This document shows, piece by piece, positions 26,655 through 34,944 of a stretch of DNA of 64,000 nt. Every line of letters starts with the position of its first letter. Position 1 is the stretch's first letter. Below the pieces are notes generated by a model that saw only the letters and a list, made by a program, of their open reading frames with translations, had not been told where the DNA came from and searched no databases. A program made the translations under genes and the position numbers. Source of the stretch: Leptospira haakeii (lineage in GTDB: Bacteria > Spirochaetota > Leptospiria > Leptospirales > Leptospiraceae); contig NZ_NPEG01000001.1 in the NCBI RefSeq assembly GCF_002812045.1, positions 186,001 to 250,000 on the forward strand, in the 5' to 3' direction.

Positions 26655-27422
26655 ATGAAAGTCGAGCCACTCAAGATACTGATTGCCGAAGATAATCTGA
26701 AACTCAGAAAAGCGATGGTCTCCGGCTTAGAAGAATCCGGAAAAATCAAATCAGTTTTCGATTGCGACTCGGGAGAAGATGCAATCCGTTACTGCTTGGA
26801 AGGAGACACAGACGTTCTTCTTTTGGATGTACGACTCGCAGGTAAATTAAACGGGATCGAAACCATTATCTCTATCCGCAAAGAATTCCCACGTAAACCT
26901 GTAGTCATCTATTCTATACAAGATAGCGACGAATACTTCAGGACTTTCAGAAGTTCAGGGATCTTAAGTCATTATGCTTACGTTCGAAAATCGAATTATC
27001 TTCTTCCACAAATGGTGGTCCCTCTCATTCGATTGGCTTATGACGGAAAAAGTTTTATAGACCCTGAAATCGAATCCAGAGTCACTGAAGTCAGGGAGAA
27101 GGACGAAAACTCTCCACTTTCAGTTTTAGAACCTAACGAAAAATCCGTAGCAGAAATGTTAGCCAAAGGATTTAGCAATGAACAGATTGCACAACATTTC
27201 GGATTCAAAGACAAAAGAACGATCAGCAGGATAAACGGACAGATCTATTCTGCCTGGGGATTAAACGAAACAAACTCCGACGAAAAAGTTGCTCGAACAA
27301 GAGCGGCACTCATCGTTTTATCCAATCGTTTTTTAGAATGGGAAGAAGACGAAAAAATTTTTTATAGGAATTCCTCTGGAGAAAGGATCCTATGGACGCC
27401 TAATATTGACTATAGATCTTGA
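26655..27422 (+). CDS. Response regulator with C-terminal HTH
   Basis: 255 residues from the ATG at 26655; a TTG at 26610 would add 15 without a ribosome site. The receiver domain opens KILIAEDN with Glu12-Asp13, has the phosphate-accepting Asp58 in VLLLDVRLAG, Ser87 in YSIQDSD and Lys112 in YVRKSNY. The C-terminal part (LEPNEKSVAEMLAKGFSNEQIAQHFGFKDKRTISRINGQIY) is LuxR/NarL-like, with the family's LTxxE replaced by LEPNE. It overlaps the sensor gene by 17 bases, so the two are partners. Divergent from the sugar-transferase fusion, which could be a target. Confidence 0.88.
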   Translation: MKVEPLKILIAEDNLKLRKAMVSGLEESGKIKSVFDCDSGEDAIRYCLEGDTDVLLLDVRLAGKLNGIETIISIRKEFPRKPVVIYSIQDSDEYFRTFRSSGILSHYAYVRKSNYLLPQMVVPLIRLAYDGKSFIDPEIESRVTEVREKDENSPLSVLEPNEKSVAEMLAKGFSNEQIAQHFGFKDKRTISRINGQIYSAWGLNETNSDEKVARTRAALIVLSNRFLEWEEDEKIFYRNSSGERILWTPNIDYRS

Positions 27423-29406
27423 AATAATAATTTGCTCCGTTTTCATCTTTCTTTCCACAAATTTGTTTTGGTTAGGATCAACAACCGGAACAAATTTAGA
27501 AAAGAAAAATGCTGCTGCATATTTCAGTATTTTTACCCTAATCGTATCCTCTCTATTATTCTCTTTTTTTGCAATCCTAGGCCAAAACGGGTTTTTAGTA
27601 GTATCCTCCTATCCAATCTTATATTTTTTTCCTGGGTTGATCTTATTAATACTCATTCCGTTCGGATGGTTTGTCGTTATCGTTTGGTTTTTCGGTTTTT
27701 TAAAAAAGAAAGGGATCTTTCTTTTTTTATTTTATATGTTATCCTTTTGCCAATTAGTCGCTGTATCGATTCTACTTGCCTATAATCCTGCGAGAACATG
27801 GAATATCAGTTTATTCGAATATTGGAAATTGGTTCCATTCTCCTTCAAATCAGCTTACTTAATCTATATTTTCACATGCATTTCCCTTTCTTTACTTTGT
27901 TTATTCTTATTCAAAATTTCGGACAATAGCCTATCCGAGTTAGGAAGACAAAAGGCAGTTCCTTTTTTAAAAGGAATCGGATTTTCACTGTTTGGAGTAG
28001 TCTTACTGGTTTCCGTTCTTTTCGTTGGAGATGAATTAGGAATTATAGAAAATTTTATCATAAAAGCGGAAAAGGAACCCAAATACTTTTATGGTTTTGT
28101 TCTATGTATACAATTACTGATTTGTATTTCTATTTTAGTTTTAGGTTGGGCTTTAACATCTTATGAAATACTTACAGGAAGGATTTTACCTAAGATCAGT
28201 TTAAAACAAGAATGGAAAAATTCTGTCTATACAGCTTTTACACTTTCCGTTCTATATTTTCTTTTTGCAAAAACTGGATACCCTAAAGCGGAAATTTTTA
28301 TCGTATTCTCTTATTCCTTTTTTATATCCCGATTTTTTACGGTTCGAAAAAACAAACTGATCAGCTCCAACCAAAACGAAGTATTAAAAAAGATCTTATC
28401 TTCCGGTTCCGTCAAACTTTCTTTCGGATATTTATGCCACGACGTACTGGAAACCCAAAAAGCTGCCCTCATATTCCAAGGCAAAATCCCCTATATTTCC
28501 GACACGAATATCTATTATCCAGAAAGCAGTCCTTCCGAAACATTTGATTTTTCTAAAGTACATCCCAATCCGGAAAATCCAAATATTCAATATTTAGATA
28601 AAGATCAATTCTCCGGATTTGTGATCCGAGTAAAAATCGAAAATGTCCTTTCTGGTGACGCATACCTGATCTTAGGGCAAAAAGAAAACGGAGGATTATT
28701 TGCAGAAGAAGAAATCGAGATCGCAAGGATCACAGGAACCTGGTTAGTTCATTCCTTATTTTTAGAAGAAACGGGGAATATTCTAGAAGAATTACAAAGA
28801 AAGAAAATTCAGGAACAAAGACTTTCCGACCAAAAAACCAGGCAAATCCTTCACGATGAGATACTTCCAGAAATCCATTCTATTATTTTAGAGATCTCAA
28901 ATGATAAATCCGGAAACCTCAATTATCAATATGCAAATTCACTTACGGAACTTCATAAAAGGATCTCTTCTTTATTAAGAGAGATGTCAGATACAGGTTT
29001 GGAAATTTCCAGGCTGGGCCTAGTTCCGATGTTTCAAAAACTACAAAACTCAGACGCAAAAGACTCCAATTTAATTTGGGAAATAGATCCAGAAGTCAAT
29101 TCTCAAGCCGAAAATTATCCTCCAGAAGTGCAGGAAGTTTTGTATTATGTATTCAGAGAATCCTTACGCAATGCGGTGAAATATTCCGGAGAATTAAAAT
29201 CACAAATTTTGATCTCCATTCAATATGAGAATGGCCTTGTTATCCAAATTAGAAACGAAATAGGAAAAGATCCTATGTCGATGCGTTCTTCTGGCCAAGG
29301 ATTAAAAATACATAGTGCATTATTGAGAATTTTCCGCGGTTCTTTGACATTAGAATTTCCTAGTTCAAAAGAAGCGATGATCCGGATCTTTCTACCTTCC
29401 CCCTAA
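27406..29406 (+). CDS. Membrane sensor histidine kinase
   Basis: 666 residues. About eight hydrophobic helices fill the first 310 residues, a module with no obvious ligand motif. A GAF-like region follows (about 330-455), then a phosphotransfer helix with His483 in QKTRQILHDEILPEIHS, the HDxxL style of NarX/LiaS-type kinases, and an HATPase domain with N-box FRESLRNAVKYSG and G-box SSGQGLKIHSALLRIF. The start is a TTG inside the response-regulator gene, 17 bases before that gene's stop, with only a distant GAAAGGA, so synthesis depends on coupling. The signal sensed is unknown. Confidence 0.85.
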   Translation: MTIDLEIIICSVFIFLSTNLFWLGSTTGTNLEKKNAAAYFSIFTLIVSSLLFSFFAILGQNGFLVVSSYPILYFFPGLILLILIPFGWFVVIVWFFGFLKKKGIFLFLFYMLSFCQLVAVSILLAYNPARTWNISLFEYWKLVPFSFKSAYLIYIFTCISLSLLCLFLFKISDNSLSELGRQKAVPFLKGIGFSLFGVVLLVSVLFVGDELGIIENFIIKAEKEPKYFYGFVLCIQLLICISILVLGWALTSYEILTGRILPKISLKQEWKNSVYTAFTLSVLYFLFAKTGYPKAEIFIVFSYSFFISRFFTVRKNKLISSNQNEVLKKILSSGSVKLSFGYLCHDVLETQKAALIFQGKIPYISDTNIYYPESSPSETFDFSKVHPNPENPNIQYLDKDQFSGFVIRVKIENVLSGDAYLILGQKENGGLFAEEEIEIARITGTWLVHSLFLEETGNILEELQRKKIQEQRLSDQKTRQILHDEILPEIHSIILEISNDKSGNLNYQYANSLTELHKRISSLLREMSDTGLEISRLGLVPMFQKLQNSDAKDSNLIWEIDPEVNSQAENYPPEVQEVLYYVFRESLRNAVKYSGELKSQILISIQYENGLVIQIRNEIGKDPMSMRSSGQGLKIHSALLRIFRGSLTLEFPSSKEAMIRIFLPSP

Positions 29407-29529
29407 ATAAAAAACCTGAATTGATATTTAACAAGGTTCGATAGAAAATCTAATTCCAAAAATCGACTTGCTATAATGATTTTCATTTCAATGATGCGCT
29501 TAAGCCGAAACTTAAAAAATAAAACATTG

Positions 29530-29549
29530 TGAACATTTGTTCATATAAT
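29530..29549 (+). promoter_or_regulatory. Palindrome overlapping a TATAAT box before the monooxygenase
   Basis: TGAACA (29530-29535), TT, TGTTCA (29538-29543) is a perfect inverted repeat that abuts TATAAT at 29544-29549. The start codon is at 29570. The placement fits a repressor site that blocks RNA polymerase; no matching -35 box is clear. Confidence 0.5.
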
Positions 29550-29569
29550 CTATCCGGAGCCTGGAAAAC

Positions 29570-31045
29570 ATGCAGTCACAAAATAAAAAAGAAAAATCGA
29601 TCTCTATCGCAATTGTTGGTACAGGTTTTGGAGGTTTATGTGCTGCAATACAACTTAAGAAAAACGGATTCCATAATTTCGTAATTTACGAAAAATCAAA
29701 TTCAGTAGGAGGCACTTGGAGGGAAAATACTTATCCCGGAGCAGCATGCGATGTTCCTTCTCATCTTTATTCTTTTTCTTTTGAACCAAATTCAAACTGG
29801 CCTAGAAAATATTCTGCTCAGCCAGAGATACTTTCTTATTTAGAACATTGTGCAAAAAAATACGGGATACTTCCTCATATTCGTTTTGGGATCGAGATCA
29901 AATCTGCGGATTGGGATGATTCTTCCAGAATTTGGAAAATCAAAACTTCTCAAAATGAAACATTAGAACATGATGTTTTTATTTCTGCTGTAGGACAATT
30001 GAATCGCCCTGCTCTACCTTCTATCAAGGGTTTAGAAAGTTTTAAAGGTAGGATATTTCATTCTGCAAATTGGGATCCTTCTTATAGTTTTTCAGGAAAG
30101 AAAGTTGCTGCAATCGGAACAGGCGCGAGTGCAATCCAATTCATTCCACAGATCGTAAACCAAGGAGCAGAAGTGACAGTATTCCAAAGAACTGCACCTT
30201 GGGTGGTTCCTAAACCGGATCGTAGATATTGGAGTTTCGAAAAGTTCTTATTTAAATATCTCCCCGGCTATAGACTATTACATAGGCTTCAAATCTATAT
30301 GTGGAATGAGATCAGAATGATCGCATTCCAAAAAAATAATCATGCAAACAAGATCGTAAAATGGATGAGTCTTTCTCATATGAAAAAGTTCGTAAAAGAT
30401 CCGGAATTACGCAAAATCCTTACTCCTGATTATCCTGCAGGATGTAAACGTATCCTTCTTTCCAATGATTATTACGAAGCATTAGCAAAACCGAATACAA
30501 AAGTTCTTTCTGAATCCATCCAAGAAGCAAATGCAGATGGGATCGTAACAAAAGAAGGTCACAAAAAATTTGATGCAATCGTTTTTGGAACTGGATTTAA
30601 GGCTACGGAGTTTCTTTCTCCGATGAAAGTAAAAGGAACCAAAAATCAAGATCTGAATGAGGTTTGGAAAAATGGTGCAGAGGCTTATCTAGGTGTAACT
30701 GTTGCCGGCTTCCCTAATTTTTATATTTTATACGGACCAAATACGAACCTGGCTCATAATTCTATCGTATATATGATCGAATCCCAGGTGCGTTATCTCA
30801 TATCTGCTTTGAATGAAATGAATAAAAAAGGGATCCAAGCATTGATCCCTAAAACACGAAGTATGCAAAATTACAATACATCTTTAAATAAAAAATTCGA
30901 TAAATTCGTTTGGGATACTGGATGTACGAATTGGTATATCAACGCTTCCGGAAAGAACACGAATAATTGGCCCGGTCATACTTACGAATATTCTTATAAA
31001 ACTAGAAAGATTGATCTATCCGAATATGAAATTCTATCTAATTAA
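29570..31045 (+). CDS. Flavin-dependent monooxygenase, Baeyer-Villiger type
   Basis: Uses NADPH, FAD and O2 to insert oxygen into ketones or related substrates. The 491 residues show the FAD loop IVGTGFGGLCAAIQL at 14-28, the VGGTWRENTYPGAACDVPSHLYSFSF block, the Baeyer-Villiger fingerprint FKGRIFHSANWD (FxGxxxHxxxW), and the NADPH loop AAIGTGASAIQFIP. Its length is typical of the smaller single-chain enzymes. It ends overlapping by 4 bases with the convergent DsbA-like gene. Natural substrate unknown; being next to a fatty-acid oxidation cluster suggests lipid or ketone breakdown. Confidence 0.9.
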   Translation: MQSQNKKEKSISIAIVGTGFGGLCAAIQLKKNGFHNFVIYEKSNSVGGTWRENTYPGAACDVPSHLYSFSFEPNSNWPRKYSAQPEILSYLEHCAKKYGILPHIRFGIEIKSADWDDSSRIWKIKTSQNETLEHDVFISAVGQLNRPALPSIKGLESFKGRIFHSANWDPSYSFSGKKVAAIGTGASAIQFIPQIVNQGAEVTVFQRTAPWVVPKPDRRYWSFEKFLFKYLPGYRLLHRLQIYMWNEIRMIAFQKNNHANKIVKWMSLSHMKKFVKDPELRKILTPDYPAGCKRILLSNDYYEALAKPNTKVLSESIQEANADGIVTKEGHKKFDAIVFGTGFKATEFLSPMKVKGTKNQDLNEVWKNGAEAYLGVTVAGFPNFYILYGPNTNLAHNSIVYMIESQVRYLISALNEMNKKGIQALIPKTRSMQNYNTSLNKKFDKFVWDTGCTNWYINASGKNTNNWPGHTYEYSYKTRKIDLSEYEILSN

Positions 31046-32076
31046 CGAAAGAATTCTATCAATTCCTCATAGGCTTCTTGATTCAATGATCCGGCAATCA
31101 TTCTTCCGTTGATTAAAAAAGTAGGTGTACCTTCCATTCCCAAACGAACGGCTTCGTTAACATCTTCCGCAATTTCTTTTTTAATAGACTCATCGGTCAA
31201 ACAGGCATTAAAAGCCTTCATGTCTATCTTTAAGTCCTTTGCCTTTTGTTTTAACCAGGCGGGGCTTAAGGTTTCTTCTGTTCTATTTTCAGTAAAAAGA
31301 GATTCAAAATAATCCCAATATTTATCTTGGCTTTGCTTCAAAACACAATTTGCCGCAATATGTGCTCCTAACGCTTTTGGATGGAACTGCAAAGGAAAAT
31401 CCTTAACCACCCACTTAATTCGATCTCCATATTTTTTTCTAAGTCTCTTACCTACAGATTGGAACCTTTGACAAAAGGGACATTCAAAATCTGTAAACTC
31501 TACGATAGTGATTGGGGCATCCTTATTCCCTTGAGTAGGCTCTCCTTTTAGATCTACTTCTTTCGGGACATGATGAAGTTTCGCGATATAATTATATTTT
31601 TTCTTTAATCTTGAGATCTCTTCCCTCATCGCTTTTTCTCGGCGTTCTGAGATCAAAAAAACGATAAGTGAGTTGCGAAGATCATCATAGTGTTCCTCGC
31701 TACCCTCGTCTTTTAGCTGCTGATACTTGGTCAATAATTCAGCTTCCGATGGGTTTTGGATCGAATCATTGATGCGATCCGTGTATTCTTTGACGGAAAT
31801 TTTCTTTTCTGTAGCTTCCATCTGAATCATTTTACGAATTCCTAATTTTTCCAGAAGTTTGAATAATTTATCATTTGCGTCCGTGACTATTTTTTCATAT
31901 TCATTACCCATTTCGCTTTCCACATCGGACGAAGTAATCTTTTTGCCGTCTATCTGTATATAAAGCTGAGAAGTTCCGAATTCCGGAACCTTGGAAGTTT
32001 TTTCAGCCTTCATTTCTCCTGAATGTAAAAATAAAAAAATGCTAATACTTAAAATTGTTTTTCCGATATGTTTCAT
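31042..32076 (-). CDS. Exported DsbA-like thioredoxin-fold protein
   Basis: 344 residues from the ATG at 32076, which gives a signal peptide (MKHIGKTILSISIFLFLHSGEMKAEK); the longer frame back to 32160 overlaps the TetR gene. Residues of about 30-165 are a helical SurA/PpiC-like N-terminal region (LYIQIDGKKITSSDVESEM). From about 185 comes a DsbA/Thioredoxin_4 domain with PITIVEFTDFECPFCQRF, active site CPFC, and the cis-proline TPTFLINGR. Such fusions act as periplasmic thiol oxidoreductases or chaperones in spirochaetes. It follows the TetR gene by 38 bases on the same strand. Confidence 0.87.
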   Translation of the reverse strand: MKHIGKTILSISIFLFLHSGEMKAEKTSKVPEFGTSQLYIQIDGKKITSSDVESEMGNEYEKIVTDANDKLFKLLEKLGIRKMIQMEATEKKISVKEYTDRINDSIQNPSEAELLTKYQQLKDEGSEEHYDDLRNSLIVFLISERREKAMREEISRLKKKYNYIAKLHHVPKEVDLKGEPTQGNKDAPITIVEFTDFECPFCQRFQSVGKRLRKKYGDRIKWVVKDFPLQFHPKALGAHIAANCVLKQSQDKYWDYFESLFTENRTEETLSPAWLKQKAKDLKIDMKAFNACLTDESIKKEIAEDVNEAVRLGMEGTPTFLINGRMIAGSLNQEAYEELIEFFR

Positions 32077-32114
32077 AAATTTACCTACAAAGAATATTCT
32101 CCCAATCTTACTCG

Positions 32115-32771
32115 TTATTCTGCCATAGCTATAGGCAGAGTCATTCCGGTATAAGCACACTCTATTACGGACAAAATAAACTTTTTCATTTCCTCTTTGT
32201 TCTTTTGAGGTTTTATCCTACCTTCCAAAAAGAGCATTGCGATTCCGTGAATCATAGACCAGGAGGCTACAGTTTTCTCACGCGTTTGTCCTGGCTTGAT
32301 CGCCCCAAGCCTTTGCCCCATGCGTATAATCTCATGCAGCTGCCTATATGTTCTTCTAGAAACTGCGGACAACGTAGGATGTAAATTTATATCGATACCG
32401 CCGAACATGATCCTTGCAAATTGTTGATTGTTCAAAATAAACTGGATATAGGTCCAACCGAGAGCGCGAAAACGCCCTAAAAAATCGTTTTCCGTTCTTT
32501 CGAGTTCCTTCTGGTATTCGGAAAAATATTTCTGAAATCCCCTTTCAGAAATTGCGGCGAGCAAAGCGTTTTTGTTTTCGAAATGATGATAAGATGCCGC
32601 ATGACTCACTCCAGCAAGAGACGCAACTTTTCTCAAAGAGATCTCTTCGAGAGGAGTGGTCTTCAATAATTCGGTACCAGCAGATATAAGATCTTCCCTG
32701 ACAGTTATCTTGTCATTTTTAAACGGCCTTCCCGGACCCTGTTGCTGGCGGCGTTTCTTATTTACGGGCAT
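32115..32771 (-). CDS. TetR-family repressor of the fatty-acid oxidation operon
   Basis: 218 residues from the ATG at 32771 (MPVNKKRRQQQG). The DNA-binding part is DLISAGTELLKTTPLEEISLRKVASLAGVSHAASYHHFENKNALLAAI, the standard TetR helix-turn-helix with the YxHF turn, preceded by a basic arm. The C-terminal domain (WTYIQFILNNQQFARIMFGG, then WSMIHGIAMLFLEGRI) is the TetR_C_33/WHG type. It is divergent from the dienoyl-CoA reductase gene with two identical palindromes between them, so it probably represses both and is released by an acyl-CoA; that ligand is inferred. Confidence 0.9.
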   Translation of the reverse strand: MPVNKKRRQQQGPGRPFKNDKITVREDLISAGTELLKTTPLEEISLRKVASLAGVSHAASYHHFENKNALLAAISERGFQKYFSEYQKELERTENDFLGRFRALGWTYIQFILNNQQFARIMFGGIDINLHPTLSAVSRRTYRQLHEIIRMGQRLGAIKPGQTREKTVASWSMIHGIAMLFLEGRIKPQKNKEEMKKFILSVIECAYTGMTLPIAMAE

Positions 32772-32813
32772 ACTAACGATTCTTATTATTTCCAATTCTT
32801 TGCAAGAATATAT

Positions 32814-32826
32814 TTACCATTGGTAA
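32814..32826. promoter_or_regulatory. TetR operator, site 1
   Basis: TTACCATTGGTAA is a perfect inverted repeat of TTACCA about a central T, lying 43 bases before the TetR start codon. The same 13 bases recur at 32856, 42 bases away (four helical turns), so two dimers can bind the same face. Confidence 0.8.
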
Positions 32827-32855
32827 TTTATCTATTGAATCCCATACCATTTATA

Positions 32856-32868
32856 TTACCATTGGTAA
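32856..32868. promoter_or_regulatory. TetR operator, site 2
   Basis: Second identical copy of TTACCATTGGTAA, 39 bases before the dienoyl-CoA reductase start codon. A half site (TACCAT) lies between the two at 32845-32850. Confidence 0.8.
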
Positions 32869-32907
32869 ATAATAGCCTCGATACGGAATTTCAGCGGAGA
32901 ATTGTAT

Positions 32908-34932
32908 ATGGAAAAAGCCTTTGAACCCATAAATATAGGAAAGTTTACACTTCCAAACAGGTTTGTAATGGGATCCATGCACCTCGGACTCGAGGGCAAA
33001 ACTGGAACTGCGGAAAGAATGGCCGCATTCTACGGAAAACGTTTTGAAGGTGGCGTCGGCCTTATAGTCACCGGTGGAATCAGCGTGAACGAAGAAGGAA
33101 GAGGATCCAAACACTTCTTCAATATACAAAATGAAGAGCACGCATCCGAATTAAAGCAGATGAATGATCTTCTGAATGGAAACGGGACCATGTGCGCTCA
33201 ACTTTTCCATGCAGGACGTTATGCGTTTGATAGAAACTGCGTAGGTCCTTCTGCGCTCCGCGCTCCAATCAATAGATATATTCCTAGGGCTCTCACAGAA
33301 GAAGAATGTTGGAAGACGGTAGAAGATTTCGGGATCGCAGCTAAGCTCGCAAAAGAAACAGGATTTGGAGCAGTAGAAATTATGGGAAGTGAAGGTTATC
33401 TTATTAACCAGTTCTTCTCTCCAGTAACAAATCATAGGGACGATCATTTTGGAGGAGATTCTAAAAGAAGAATGAACATGGCTGTCGAAGTTCTGAGAGC
33501 AGTCGTAAAAAATCTTCCGGAAGGTTTCCCTATAATTTTCAGAATGTCTGGTATTGATCTTATTCCAGGAAATCCAACTTTCAAAGAAGTATGCGATCTA
33601 GCTCAAACACTAAAGCAAGAAGGTGTATCCGCTTTAAATATTGGGATCGGATGGCATGAATCAAGAATCCCAACCATAAGCCAATTAGTTCCAAGAGGAG
33701 CCTGGGCAAACATTGCAGCAAGGATCAAAGAAAAAACTCCAGGTATTCCTATCATCGCTTCTAACAGAGTAAACGATCCGAGTACAGTACAAAGGATTTT
33801 TGATACGAATCAGGCTGATATAATTTCTATGGCGAGACCATTTCTGGCAGATGCGTTTATCGTAAAAAAAATCCAAACAGGTATGTCAAATCGGATCAAT
33901 ACTTGTATTGCATGTAACCAATCCTGTTTGGACCACGCTTTTATAGATAAATCGGTTTCCTGTCTAGTCAATCCACAAGCAGTTAACGAATTAGAATACA
34001 AAATAGATTCCGATGTGAAACCGCAGAAAGTTGTGGTAATCGGATCTGGACCAGGAGGGCTTGAGGCAGCAAGAGCAAGTGCTTCTCTTGGCCACGAAGT
34101 TATATTATTAGAAAAGGCGGACCAGTTGGGTGGACAGTTCCAACTCGCTTCCAATATCCCAGGCAAATCCGAATTCAAAGAAACGATCCGCTATTTTAAA
34201 AATGAACTTCCGGCACTTGGAGTTGATATCCGTTTAAATACAAATTGTGATCTAAACTTACTTGAAGAATTGGATCCAGATGCGATTATATTTGCTACCG
34301 GTGTTAAACCAAGAGAATTTACACTACCTGGTATTCATAATCTTCCTGCCGGAAATTATACAGATTATCTGACCGGAAAATTCAAAGCTGGGAAAAAAGT
34401 GGCTGTGATCGGAGGAGGCGGGATCGGTGTTGATGTGGCCCATAAACTTACCGAAGAAAACGATCCTAATCTAGAATCTTATTCAAAAAAATATAATATC
34501 GATTCGTATACGAATGCTGTTATCCAGCCTCATAAAGCGGAAAGAGATGTTGCGATTTTTAGAAGAAGTGGAAAACATGGTGCCGGCTTGGGGCCTACTA
34601 CTTTTTGGGCTCTCAAACAAGAACTAGAAGCATCCGGTGTAGAATTCTTCCAGGGACTCAACTATAAGGAAATCACTAAAGAAGGTTTAAAGATAACCTT
34701 GAAAAATGGAGAAGAGGTTCTTTATCCATGCGATTCACTGGTTCTTTGTGTTGGACAGGAAAAAGAAAGTTCTCTTTATGAAACCTACAAATCTTTACAC
34801 CCTCAAAAGCAGATATTCATTATTGGGGGAGCAAAAAATTCTAAAGGAATTGATGCAGAGAGAGCGTTCTTAGAAGGTTTGAATGCTGCTTACAGTATTG
34901 GAAAAGAAGAGAATATTACTGCGAAAGTATAA
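32908..34932 (+). CDS. fadH: 2,4-dienoyl-CoA reductase (NADPH), Old Yellow Enzyme class
   Basis: Reduces 2,4-dienoyl-CoA made during breakdown of unsaturated fatty acids. The 674 residues have an FMN TIM barrel (MEKAFEPINIGKFTLPNRFVMGSMH; EIMGSEGYLINQFFSPVTNHRDDHFGG), a 4Fe-4S site C333-x2-C336-x3-C340-x11-C352 in CIACNQSCLDHAF...CLVNP, as in E. coli FadH, and FAD and NAD(P) domains (VVVIGSGPGGLEAARA; VAVIGGGGIGVDVAH). The start is at 32908, seven bases after GCGGAGA; the TTG at 32902 is too close to that site. First gene of a two-gene operon behind the TetR operators. Confidence 0.92.
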   Translation: MEKAFEPINIGKFTLPNRFVMGSMHLGLEGKTGTAERMAAFYGKRFEGGVGLIVTGGISVNEEGRGSKHFFNIQNEEHASELKQMNDLLNGNGTMCAQLFHAGRYAFDRNCVGPSALRAPINRYIPRALTEEECWKTVEDFGIAAKLAKETGFGAVEIMGSEGYLINQFFSPVTNHRDDHFGGDSKRRMNMAVEVLRAVVKNLPEGFPIIFRMSGIDLIPGNPTFKEVCDLAQTLKQEGVSALNIGIGWHESRIPTISQLVPRGAWANIAARIKEKTPGIPIIASNRVNDPSTVQRIFDTNQADIISMARPFLADAFIVKKIQTGMSNRINTCIACNQSCLDHAFIDKSVSCLVNPQAVNELEYKIDSDVKPQKVVVIGSGPGGLEAARASASLGHEVILLEKADQLGGQFQLASNIPGKSEFKETIRYFKNELPALGVDIRLNTNCDLNLLEELDPDAIIFATGVKPREFTLPGIHNLPAGNYTDYLTGKFKAGKKVAVIGGGGIGVDVAHKLTEENDPNLESYSKKYNIDSYTNAVIQPHKAERDVAIFRRSGKHGAGLGPTTFWALKQELEASGVEFFQGLNYKEITKEGLKITLKNGEEVLYPCDSLVLCVGQEKESSLYETYKSLHPQKQIFIIGGAKNSKGIDAERAFLEGLNAAYSIGKEENITAKV

Positions 34933-34944
34933 ATAAGGGAATAT

